Shown piece after piece: positions 41,301-52,154 of a DNA stretch of 64,000 nt. The notes below the pieces were generated by a model. That model worked only from the letters and a program-made list of their open reading frames with translations. It had not been told where the DNA came from and did no database searches. This DNA is from Corbicula japonica (Eukaryota; Mollusca; Bivalvia; Venerida; Cyrenidae): positions 1,002,001-1,066,000 of the forward strand of contig JAZAYU010000035.1 of the NCBI GenBank assembly GCA_038501625.1. The letters are read 5' to 3'. Position 1 is the stretch's first letter; the number at the start of each line of letters is the position of its first letter. Position numbers and translations under genes: made by a program.

Positions 41301-44300
41301 AAGAACTTTGCTCTGGAAGATTTTATAGTGTAAATTTTGTCATTTTCTATGGATACTGATCAAATAAACATTCTTAAACTTTATTTCTTAAACTTTATAG
41401 CACTTTGAAAATCAGGCTTTTCTGAATATTTTATTCACTGTTTGTATGTAAAACAACAACAACAACAACAACACTACCACCACCACCACCACCAACAACA
41501 ACAAATTTGTAGCACATTCACAAAATGTCAGACTAAATTTAAGAGAAGTCTCAGCTGTACAGTGTATGTACACAAACTGGCAAGTTAATTGGAGGTCTCT
41601 GAACCCCTGGAATGAATATCATGAAACTTAAGTGAAATGTTCAGTTCATGAACATGTTCTGAACCCATGTTCCAACCTGGCTGGCTCAAGGTCAAGGCTA
41701 CCTGTAATGTTTAAGCATATTTCGTGTCCGGCCAATAACGTTTCAACCCTTAGAAGGAATTTCATGAAACTTTAGTCAAACGTTCTCCCCATGAAGACGA
41801 CGTGCAGACCCCATGTTCTAACATGGCCGCCTCAATGTCGAGGTCACCAGTGGTGTTTTTTGAAAAGTCTTGAAGGAATTTCAGGAAAGTTGCATGCTTT
41901 ATGTCCGGTCTATAACTTTTTAACCCCTAGAACAAATTTCATCAAACTTTAGTCAAATGTATTCCGCATCAAGACGACGTCCAGAACCCATGTTCCAACA
42001 TGGCCGGCTCAATGTCAATGTCACCAGTGGTGTTTGAAGATTTGAACCATGCATTTTGTGTCAAGTTCATATCTTCTGAACCCCTGGAATGAATATCATG
42101 AAACTTAAGTGAAATGTTCAGTTCATGAACCTGATGTGCAAAATCCATGTTCCAACTTGGCTGGCTCAAGGTCAAGGCCGCCTCTGGTGTTTGAGCAGGC
42201 CAATACTCAGAAACTTATCTGAACTCGACATACCCTTGCACTTGAATTGGCTTCCACCTACCTGCCCGTTGCCCAGAGCTATTGTTTAATTTGCTCTTAA
42301 CCATCCACAACCTTTCCCACATTTACATCTGCGGCGGGGGATATTGCTGCCGTTCCGACTGCCTTGTCATATTTGTCGTGTTCAATGGCTTTCGAAGTTC
42401 TTTTTTTTATCAATTTGATTTAATCTGGTTTATATGATACTATACTATCAGAATTAATAATTAAGGTCTTAGACCCATCATTAGCATATTAAAACCAAAC
42501 AGTAACCATAATTATGTAAGTTATTTAGTTATTAAATGTCTTTAAAAAAGACAATAGGCAAGTTACAGATAATAACAGTTGAGCGATAATGTTTTGTGAT
42601 TATCTGCCCTTGTTGACATGGTTGTCTTGAGTTATCTCCCTTGGAAACACAAAAATGTTAATTTTTCCATTTTTCTACGGTAAATATCTGATTTCTTATT
42701 AAAATAGTACACAAACTCTGTTTGTTAAGTTTTCTACCAAGAGACTTTCTTGAAAAAATAAATATTTTTAAAGTAATAGCAAAAAATCGATATTTTCCAT
42801 AGGCTTTAATGTAAATGTTAACACCTATTATCTCCCGTTAAATAAAAATGTCTTGAAAAATTTCTCGGTGAATCATCTTATATTTTGTATGTTTTTAACA
42901 CTTTAAAGTTACATTGATTTCCTACCATCCAGTGTCAAGATATGAAATATGTCAATGATGGTCCTAAATCCTTAAGGTGTATAATAGATTTGTAAGGAAT
43001 GTTTTTTTGGATATTGATCACTATAGAACTCTATAACCATTGGAATATATTCAGTTTCATTTTAGTGTGTTACTTACCCTGCTGAATTTCTTCAGGTATC
43101 GGGTTTGTATATACGAAATTGATGGTAATTAAACTCTTGTTATATACATGTAGCAAGAATAAGAAAGATGACTTTCATAGAAGAATAATTTAAAAAAATC
43201 ACCCATACTTAACAATTGGTTATTGGTGAAACGACATAATAACGTTGTGTATATAATTAAAACAAATCGAAAATTTGATAAGGGCGATAAACTTACATGT
43301 CAATAATATTTCAATTATGTCTTTACAGGCTGTTCCGGTTATGAATACTGCAGCTTATTCAAATATTGTGGCGATGGTGAATACTGCTGTAATTACAACA
43401 CAGAATGTTGGTAGGTTTAATAAAGGAGATAATATGGCATCTGTAGTTGTTGTGAATGCTCAAACTGCTAAAACGATTCTAATATCATCATGAAACGGAT
43501 CATTGGAAGTTATTGTCATTGCGTGTATTACAATTAATTTTGCTAGATTGTTAAATATGTTTATGGATGCAAAGTATGGATATCTAAAAAATTGCACCCT
43601 CTCAAATAGGTATCTTTCTGCTGAAAACGCATAGGATCGTGTCAATTGAATAAATAGATGTGGGATAATGACACAAACACTTAAAGTAAACATATATGTG
43701 TTCTTTTTTTCCTTTTATGACATTATCATAAGCATTTTGCACAATACAAACTATTACATCAAATGCGGAATTATTTTTAGTGTACAATCGGAGTCTTTTG
43801 AAGAGATCAAGTCATGTTATCGGCCGAATAAAGTAAAACACAAAATGTATAATTATTTTTTGTTAACACTATAACTTTTTCTCGTATAGTAAGACTTTTA
43901 TAACGATGAAGTACGAACCCCTTTGAACTGGCTTATACATGGGTATAATGTTCATCGCTGTATTACTAAACGTTTATATATGAATATAATTTTGCAATAG
44001 TGTAATTTAACATTAAATGTCATTTTACTGTTACAGTTCGACCATCTATCTGAGTATCGGCGCAATCGTAGGCATTGCGATTGGCTCTATCATATTCATT
44101 GGCTTTATTGTTGCCGCCATCTTCTGTTTTGTGAAGCATAAAGCTCGCACTGGGCATGTCATTCAACCGCAACCACATGGTAAGGCTCAACAACTATATT
44201 TAGCTGTTTTAAACGATAAAGAAGATAATATTGTTTTCACTTTATGGATATCAGAACTGATAAAATCGTCTTGAAGTTAAGTGTTCTCGCTGCTGCTGCC

Positions 44301-45859
44301 GCTTCTGCGTTGATGATGACGTTGATGATGTTGAATTTAAAGATCAAAATGCTGTTTATGATAAGTTAATAATTATCTTCACAAGATGACTTCTTTGAAT
44401 AGTAAGTTTCTTATATAAATACATGTAAGTATTTGTCAGGAACATTGTTAATTGTTTGAATTTTACATCGATCGTTTAAAATAATTTTTATTTTTTCTTT
44501 AAGTAATAGAAAATCTTGTTCTATTAGTGTAAGATTAATGACTTAATGGATCGATTATTTTATTATGCAAATACGAACTATTTATATGTTGGTGGTAAGT
44601 GTTAAGTTGGTGCCCCTTGAGACAGCTTTAATTTAAAGGCGGTAACCACTCACTACAGGTTCTCGATTTTGTTTACAGTGGTGATTTTAAAATTGACCAT
44701 ATTATCAATCCATACTCGCTTCAGAGGCTGGAGAGGCTGTGTGGCTATTCAGCTTTATGCAAATTTTACATTTTTTGTATGAAATGATATTTATAAGCAC
44801 GCTATGGTTTGCTAAGTAAAGGAAGATGTATACAACTGCCTCAAAAAGACATTACCTTCGGCTATCACACACAAGACAACAGTCAGCGTGATATATACGA
44901 GGGATGTTCGAAAAGTTTCGGGACAAGTGCCGTATTGTTTTTGTCTATTGATTTTTTTCTATGATTTTCTTCATGAATATAGATGTAGGTATATTGAATT
45001 GATTAAACATAAAAAATCAAGTGAAAATAATGAAAATTAAAGAAATAACGGCACTTGTCCGAAACTTTTTGAACATCCCTCGTAATGCTCTCATTCTCCA
45101 AACTTGTCAATTCTAGCGGATTGGGCGATTTCAGCAGGCCTGCCAAAACTTCTTCATTAAAAATCCGGAGATTTTATCTGAATATGTCAATGATGGTGAC
45201 GACGGCGATGTTTTGTTGTTTTAATGTTTTTTTTCTGCTTTTCACTATGACTGTGACTGAACAAAAAGGATGATGATGATGATGGTGATAAGGCAATTGT
45301 AACATCGAGGCCCTTGATCATCTGTTAACTACCGGTAATTTAAATAAATCGTCAAATGTCGCAGATCGTAGTCACTCACGTCTGTTCTGTGTTGCTTGCT
45401 TTATATATTAAACGGTGCATGTACCAGTACGTTTAAGGCGATTAAGCAGACGTTTACAATGTAAGGACATGTAGTTAATATTATGCATAAGTGATACATG
45501 TACACTGCTCCTGATAATGATAATAAAACATCTCTCCATACCAGCTTAGATCAAACTCGATCCTAGCAACACATAACACTTCCTTGTATTTTCGCCTTTT
45601 TTGCATTTTAGGAGGCAATGTGACAGTTATTTCTGCGGGACAATATCAGCAACAATATCCTATGCAACCTTATGGCCTACCCTCATATGGACAACCGTCA
45701 TATGCCCCATACCCATACGGTCAACCATCCCACGGACAACAACCGTATGGCCAAGCGCCACCGTTTCAGCCCCCGGCATATAGTGCACAATCGAACAAAA
45801 CAGGATTAAACCAACCCGGGCAGGATGTGGCATATCCACCTCCGCCACCTGCATATTAG
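38263..45859 (+). CDS. copy 5: intact CYYR1/STMC6-like type I membrane protein, 172 aa
   Basis: Exons 38263-38308, 43329-43410, 44037-44179 and 45612-45859 total 519 nt in frame. Signal peptide [15 protein letters not shown]; Cys at 17, 23, 29, 35, 36, 42 and 43 in the family spacing; helix about 50-75 (GAIVGIAIGSIIFIGFIVAA); then KHKARTGH; then a tail from about 91. The tail has PYGQ/SYGQ repeats and two PPAY motifs (144-147 and 169-172, the latter at the C-terminus), the best WW-docking set in the array. As a membrane-anchored PPxY adaptor its role is inferred from the Shisa/CYYR1/WBP1 superfamily. Intron 1 is 5 kb and holds a dead extra exon 1 and a large repeat. Confidence 0.82.
38955..39001 (+). 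pseudogene. relic signal-peptide exon in copy 5 intron 1
   Basis: ATG opens MVHTAFILLFSAIIK and is followed by the GTATGGAATAT context of true exon 1 donors. An extra base makes the exon 47 nt and breaks the phase. It is probably the remnant of a duplicated first exon or gene. Confidence 0.55.
39482..39560 (-). repeat. R3 repeat, inverted
   Basis: Complement of the R3 consensus: GAAAGCCATCGAACACGACA, then TTGCAGGCTCGGTTTGATTG and AGCCTGTTCATGG. Confidence 0.55.
40238..40276. repeat. (CA)n(CGCA)n microsatellite
   Basis: ACACACAC grading into six CGCA units and back. It creates a spurious Cys/Val/Arg-rich frame on the minus strand. Confidence 0.8.
40668..42350. repeat. large repeat with CCGCCGCA/TGCGGCGG ends and internal periodicity
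   Basis: The segment starts ATCCACCGCCGCA and ends TGCGGCGGGGGAT, inversely complementary ends. Inside, blocks such as CCATGTTCCAACATGGCC, GGCTCAATGTCAAGGTCAC and GGAATTTCATGAAACTT recur at least five times (around 40850, 41665, 41812, 41988 and 42148), and a CCGTCCGTC stretch lies near the start. It is a non-coding mobile or satellite-like element within copy 5 intron 1. Confidence 0.55.
43329..43410 (+). CDS. copy 5 exon 2: Cys/Tyr-rich ectodomain
   Basis: 82 nt after TCTTTACAG: C-SGYEY-C-SLFKY-C-GDGEY-CC-NYNTE-C, last Cys split. Donor GTAGGT. Confidence 0.8.
44037..44179 (+). CDS. copy 5 exon 3: transmembrane helix
   Basis: 143 nt from TTACAG to a GTAAGG donor. STIYLS stem, helix, then FCFVKHKARTGHVIQPQPH. 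Two codons longer than copy 4 at the stem. Confidence 0.8.
44600..44775 (-). repeat. R1 repeat fragment
   Basis: Minus-strand R1 blocks: GGCGGTAACC, GGTTCTCGATTTTGTTTACAG, then GGCTGTGTGGCTATTCAG and an AAATTTTACATTTTTT end. Degraded. Confidence 0.4.
44898..45082. mobile_element. mariner-type MITE
   Basis: Termini CGAGGGATGTTCGAAAAGTT and its near-perfect complement AACTTTTTGAACATCCCTCG extend to about 38-bp inverted repeats (through GGGACAAGTGCCGT), flanked by TA at 44896-44897 and 45083-45084. The 185-bp length leaves no room for a transposase. Located in copy 5 intron 3. Confidence 0.85.
45612..45859 (+). CDS. copy 5 exon 4: PYGQ-rich tail with two PPAY motifs
   Basis: 248 nt after CATTTTAG. 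Contains QPYGLPSYGQPSYAPYPYGQ, QPPAYSAQ and a GQDVAYPPPPPAY end. Its AATAAA signal is at 45938-45943. Confidence 0.8.
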
Positions 45860-48440
45860 TTCGTTTGATGTTTATCGTACTATCATATCTGTGATAATAA
45901 CTGTATAAAAATAATTATTTTGAACGGCACAAATCACAATAAAATTATCTCAGGCTGTAACGCCCGTACGTACTCTCGGATAAGTCTTAGACGTATGTAA
46001 CACAGGAGTTCTATAACCACTATTTGTACAAAATTCAGAATTCTCACAATTTATTTCCAATCTAATTAATCAGAATAATCTAATGTCCAGACTTCTGCTT
46101 TGAAAAAAATTTTATGTAGCGTTTCAGGTAATTTTTATGAAGATTTCGCGCATGAGTGAATATGTGTGGGTTTTATTTTCAAGCCTTTTTGACTAGTTTG
46201 TTATTTTATTTTCAAGCTTTTTTGACTAGTTTGTTATCTTAAAAATGAAAAAGTAAGGCTGTTATGTATTACAACTAACTGCTCTTATATATTTGAACAC
46301 GAGACAAAGAACATAAAGTGACAACGTAATGCTAGTTCATATTCCAGATATTACATCTAAGACGGCAAAACTTCCGGACGACAGGAAACACATTAAATAC
46401 TCTGATATTCTTTTTCGACTATTGAAACAGTGTAACATATGCAAAGACTGTGAACAGAAGATGTATTATTTAAGACAATGATCATTTTGCACGAAAAAAG
46501 AAAAGGTGTTCTGTTATATTCGTTCAGTTGATATTTGACTCTCATATTTAAAACTATTCGTCCAACTACTGGTATTTGACTTTTTAAGAATATATATTAT
46601 TATTGTATTTAATGAAAAACAAAAAAATTAATAAGATAAACATAATGATGTAGAATGACAAATGCTGTTGGAAAACTTAGGTTGACATATATGTCTTAAA
46701 TTTATATATTTCTCTACATTTCCGCCCGACGTCCATATTGAAACTGATTATTGTAATATCATACTCACTTCTTTTCTCTTCTTTTTAGCTGTGTGGGGAG
46801 GCTGTGTCTGCTGGATGTCACAATTTCTGATATGCATGTTTCATTTTTTGTTTCAATAAAAAATTTGGTGAAAGGCGTTATATGTAAGATTTATTAATTA
46901 TTGTATTTTTTTGGAATGTCAGGGGATAAGGTTTTTAGGGGAAATTGACGCTATTTCCTGAAATGACGTCATAAATTAAGCAGACGAATCGTAACAGCTG
47001 ATAATGAATTTTGACCTCAAATAACATTTTGTGGTAACAATGAGTAACAAAATCCCAGTGCAGTTATGAGTGAGAAAATAACCTTTTCTACATTCAGTAA
47101 TACATAAAATGTCAACAATATCACTGAAGATTCTTTTCACATGCTGTGCCCCATTTTCCTTTTTCAACCCACGGATAATGATATGTTATACATGGAAAGG
47201 GAAATTAAAAGCCATCGAACATGACAAAATAAAGGAAATTATTGCAAAGTGAAATTCATATAGTTATATAAATGAAAACATGAAACACCGACCATTGCAA
47301 GACGGTGGCAGAGATTAAGAGTTTATGAAGGTATATAGGGAAATCGTGTGAGAACGTAGAACTCGATCTGTTTTTTGTCCATGTCATCGTTTTCTTTCTG
47401 ATTTGACTCCAGGGTCTCTGGTCTGAGTATGGTCATCCAGGACCAACCTTGAAGACGCTATGTTTCTGATGTTTCATATGTTCGTCTGCTTTTGCGTGCA
47501 CATTTGTTGATGGGTGTGGGTGTGTAAGAGCTGATTCATCAAAACAACTTGTGCTTGTTTGTTCGCATGAGAACCTGTAAGGGCGTGTGAGGTTAATGCG
47601 CCCTAGAATCTTGTTAAATCCCCAGTGGCAATTTGTTTTGCCCCTGACCATTTCCAGGCGGTAAACCCTCGGGTGCTCTTTTGAGTTAATCGTTTGTTGT
47701 GTCCACTTTGAAATCGATCACTTTTGAACCCATGCCTTTTGTATATTAATAAGAGTTGTATATAACTCAAGCGTTAGACGGCGTAGCCATAGATACTTCT
47801 GAATTTATAATTTACCAAGGACATTCTTAAAATTAGTAAATCAGTCGCCATCGACCAGTCCTGGTCCGACCGATGTTGCTCTCTTTAAACTCTCGAAGCA
47901 GCCAAAGAGCTTTTACAAGATCAAGTTAGAAAACCACTTGTTTATAACGTAAACAAGTGAATGCAAACCCAACTCATCGACCGATCTAAACTGAACAGAA
48001 CCACAGATGATCAAGTGTTCTAGTTTTCTCAAGTTTTCTTTCCGGAGACACTCTTAAAATGAAATAAGATTTAAATGTCACGGAAGTATCACAAAAACAC
48101 ACCCATTAGTATAGTTGAGGAAAATAGAATGCTAATAAAGTGACAAACACATCTGTAATAGTATATTTTAAATATGTACAAATCCATTTTCATCCGAAAG
48201 ATTGAGAGCAAGAAGACTTGCTTTTTAGAAGTATATTTGGATATCTGTGGCGTCATATTCATCTTGGTATTATAATCCACTATTATATCCACTGCATAGA
48301 CTATCGTTTCCGCAATATATTGTTTCATAAAGCGAAGGGATCGCACTGGACACCACTTAACGACAAAAACAAGGTGAGTCTTTGAAAGCTGTTAACAGCT
48401 GTTTTAATAAATGGGAGAGAATCTTATTGATATACTTATG
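45860..48440. other. intergenic region after copy 5
   Basis: Contains a poly(A) signal (45938), minus-strand R1 fragments at about 46735-46860 and 47390-47715, and an R3-like fragment (47203-47250). No gene was recognised. Confidence 0.5.
47390..47715 (-). repeat. R1 repeat, minus strand
   Basis: Shows GTGCACATTTG, GAGAACCTGTAAGGG, GTGTGAGGTTAATGC, CCAGTGGCAATTTGTTTTGCC and GGCGGTAAACCCTCGG, the complement of the R1 core. The frame at 47433-47651 is repeat-derived. Confidence 0.55.
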
Positions 48441-49040
48441 ACAACATGCTATCTTTTCCTCTCTTCTTTTTCGCTGCGTGGGGAGGCTGTGTTTTGTGAG
48501 TGTGGCGAGTCCTGATATGCATATTTCACTTTTTTGCAATAAACGATTGCAATAAATAAGTATTTAAGCCAATCGAATCTTGATTCAATAGGCCATACGA
48601 TTAAGGATGATTCTTGTACTTTAATTGTTTTGTTTAAAAGTTCGAAATTTTTTATAGATATACATGTTCTGATTTGAGATTTTTTTAAAAATTTACCGAT
48701 GCTCAAGAGAATCACAGTTGAGCAAAAGGATAATTTGCTTGGCGATAGTTACTTTCAAGATGTCTATGTCCTTTATCGACATTCAGGATGATCATAGATT
48801 TAACTCTTGTGTGTTGTCCTTTTTACATTGATTTAACGTGCCATAGTGACATTGAAACCGACGAGGCATGTTTGTTATGTTCGGACACTTAACCAAAGTT
48901 TCGCTATAGATAGGTGATACCAAGATCCCGCTAGAGCTTATAAACAGTTAAAAAATGAAATATGCAGAACACGAGTGGCCACATCCAGAAGACACAACCT
49001 ACCAACACAGCCAAAAAGTAGAGAGGGAAAGAGCGCAATA
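48441..49040. repeat. two R1 fragments in opposite orientations
   Basis: A minus-strand 5' end at about 48445-48535 (GTGGGGAGGCTGTG ... CCTGATATGCATATTTCAC) and a plus-strand one at 48953-49035 (GAAATATGCAGAACACG ... ACACAGCCAAAAAGTAGAG). Confidence 0.5.
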
Positions 49041-49235
49041 AAATACTCATGTTAGCACGATTGCAATATTACTAACATTCGGTTTGCTAACATGGACATA
49101 TGTTATTGTTGTCTTCCTGTGATGTGTATATAATGAAGGCAAAATGACATAAATAAACACGGGCTTTTCTCACAGGAATACAAACAGACACTTCTCGCTT
49201 AACGTCACGTTGATAATCGTTTTAAAGCGAAAGCC

Positions 49236-49352
49236 ATTGTGCCAACCATGCCACGGACAACAATATGACCAACTACCAATATTCATGGCCCCGGTATACG
49301 TTATAAAACCGAACTGAGCAGGATAGGAAATACCCGTCGACGCCTGCATTAG
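49236..49352 (+). pseudogene. relic tail exon (exon 4) of a lost copy
   Basis: Aligns with the second half of copy 5 exon 4: CCAACCATGCCACGGACAAC (CCAACCATCCCACGGACAAC in copy 5), then CAATATGACCAACTACCA, CCCCGGTATA and a GCATTAG end matching GCATATTAG. Frameshifts and in-frame stops show it is dead. No accompanying exons 1-3 were seen nearby. Confidence 0.65.
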
Positions 49353-51869
49353 AAGTTTTTGTGCTATTTTTAGATATCTGTGTAAAAGCTGTAAAATTTA
49401 ACACAATATTATAAATGAAACATTGAAGAAGAAACGATGATAATATGATCACATGAAGCAGAGAGAATCTCACGCCCTGGATACTCTAGAAAAACTTCTT
49501 TCAGTTACAATTATCAGAAAAATATTTACCATTCTGCTGCTCCAATGAATTTATAATGACATTGGAATATATTCACGCTGATTGAGACCTTTTCATTTAT
49601 CCATGTCATCTGCTTAAACAGTTACTTTTGCACGATACAACATACCAAGTTAACAGCATTTCAATATCGTTTAATTAATGCAAACACTCAATTTAGAATA
49701 CAATAAAACAGACTCGACGGGACAGAAAAACGTATTCTGTTAGGTATAAAAAGGTGGAAATTGTAATTTCTTGCCATGTATGATTGACATATTTGCCGAT
49801 TTTGTGACGGTTGTGCTGGGTTGGTGTTCAGACAGCCGAATTCTTTCAATTTCGCAAAATATTGTCAGTCTTCAGCATTTGAACGTAATATATATTTAAA
49901 TAAACAAAACCACTTATTTGTTTATTTTATTTTAAGGAAATTATAATACGGTAGTCCATATTAGTACAACAGATTAAAATCATTCATAAATCGTTAAATA
50001 TCATAACACCAATTAGCTAAAGGAACTAGGCAACATTCTAAAAGATTCAAAAATTATGTCTTCATGTTTACAAATTTGTTCTGTATGAACACAGAACCGA
50101 AAAATATTTTATCCTTAAATGACTTTGTTCAACAATAGGTTGCGAACAGGTATGCATCGCTTTTACAACTAAGATATTAAAACATTTGTATTTAAAAGAA
50201 ACAAAAAAAACAACAAAATCAATATTGCATATAAATACATGATGTCAGATGCGTACACATTTCTGCATTTAAATGTCGTGAATTTGAAGAAAATCCATTC
50301 TACTTTGTCTGTTCCCAATGGTTTGAAAAGTGGCTTTTTGCGCACGATTTGTTTTCGGTTTTCTTTACTGCATGGTCATTCGGCGCTTGGACAACCGACA
50401 ATGACAAATGAAAGTTTCAACGATTCAACAAGTATTCAAACAAAACAGCAATAACATTGTTATATAATTGCAAAACACATCACTCTGACGATCTAAATTC
50501 TTTGAGAAAAAAGAAGTGCGAGGAAAAAGTGTTTTGGTCCGAAGCGAAGTTAAACAATTGTAGTCTGACAGAGATTTCGAGTGAATGAATGACTGTCAAG
50601 TCAATGAAATTTTAAATCATTTAGACTAGTAATTGAAAAAATAACAAACCAGCTTACTGCAATGAGCTTGTTTCTCAAGCACTTAAAAGAAAATCAAAAC
50701 GCCAAAAGCTGATAAAAATAACGAATCTTTTCGAGTGCGACTGTGGCACAGAGAAACTTTACAGGGCGAACTCCCTTGCCGTTTATTCCGATGATAAATT
50801 CAAGTAAAGGAAAGCAGACAATCAGACACTCAACCGACACAAGTGACCTGCCTGCCAAGAGAATCTAAATAAACCTTATGAGCCAACATGACCAGCAGCC
50901 TACAAAGAAATGCGACAAATTGGCTTTAACGTTTCCAGTTCTAAATACTTCTTTAACGAACATTCAAATTATACTAACTGCCAATGAAAACGCGACTGGA
51001 TATTTGTTGAATTTAAAACACATTTACCTTTGCCAATTTATTAATCTTTTACACACATGAAAAATATTCCAAATAATATTATAAAGTGTTGCGTTTTCTT
51101 TGCCTGTAAGTATATATCGCTTATAACAACAGGATTGTGATTATATCATACTCTTTAGGCCAATATTATTTTTATAGAAATTATGCCAATTTATAATTGG
51201 ATTTTGTCCCCAAACTGAACGTTGGCTATAACTTTGCAATGTCTTAATTTTTCTTCATCAAACTTAAAAATTTTATTCCTTGATGACATCACGGTCGTGG
51301 AGTTGCCTAATTGTTTTGGACAAAGAGTTATGTCCCTGTTTGTACTTGGACTTTGTTATGAAAACTTAACGTTTGCTATAACTCTTTCATTTTGCTTAAT
51401 ATTTCTTCATTAAACATTCAAATTATACTGCTTCTGACAACACGGTTGTGATGGTGCCAAAGTCACATTTGTCTCAGTTACGCCCCTTTTATAAATATTT
51501 TCTTTTATATATCAATCTTCATAAAACTGATTGAGATACACCTTGATGCAGTACTGGTTTTAAACTGAAGCAGTATTATTGTTTCGAATCTTGGTCTCGG
51601 TGATAAAACGTGCATGCTCTTCGTAATTTGTGGTACCATTACCCTTGTTTTTTTCTGTTACGCAAAGATCACATGTATTCTTTAACATTGTTACAAGCTC
51701 TAGAACAATCTTGAGAAAGATAGCCACAATAAGATGTTGCACGTGAGACATCCCCATTTAAAAAGAAAAATTTACATATAGGAAATGTTTTTGTTTATCA
51801 GATTTTAAGGTAATGTAAGAACTTTGGTTAAAACAATTATGTAATTAAAAAGTTCTCTTAATTTCATAC
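49353..51869. other. intergenic region before copy 6
   Basis: AT-rich, no exon recognised. At 51210-51470 two related blocks (AACGTTGGCTATAACTTTGC and AACGTTTGCTATAACTCTTT, each followed by a CTTCAT-AAAC segment) form a degenerate direct repeat of about 150 bp. Confidence 0.45.
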
Positions 51870-52108
51870 ATCTCTTAAATTCCAACATTTGACAAGCTTA
51901 TGCTGAAATTGGAAAAAAGATCCATCTACGGTATTTGCTGAACACAAATCGAACTTTATTACTTTATCATATAAAACTGAGTTTCGATTTTTAACGAAGG
52001 TCTCTACAATACGTTAATCAATGATTATTTAATTTGAATTTCCTAAGACGGTATCTGGATATTTCGAAATTGAACAGGGAATATTGTTGAATTGACAACT
52101 GAAAAAAA
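51870..52108 (+). promoter_or_regulatory. conserved upstream block of copy 6
   Basis: Matches the copy 5 upstream block, including TATAAAA at 51970-51976, GTATTTGCTGAACACAAATC and CAATACGTTAATCAATGA. The ATG follows at 52109. Confidence 0.5.
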
Positions 52109-52154
52109 ATGGATTTTAGAGGTCTTACACTTATATTTAGTGCAATTATTTCAG
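52109..52154 (+). CDS. copy 6 exon 1: signal peptide
   Basis: 46 nt, MDFRGLTLIFSAIIS, donor GTATGG as in copy 5. Confidence 0.72.

Noticed and set aside
50239..51060. Short frames of 60-71 codons between copies 5 and 6
   Set aside because: No conserved motif, no exon signals, AT-rich codons typical of chance frames.
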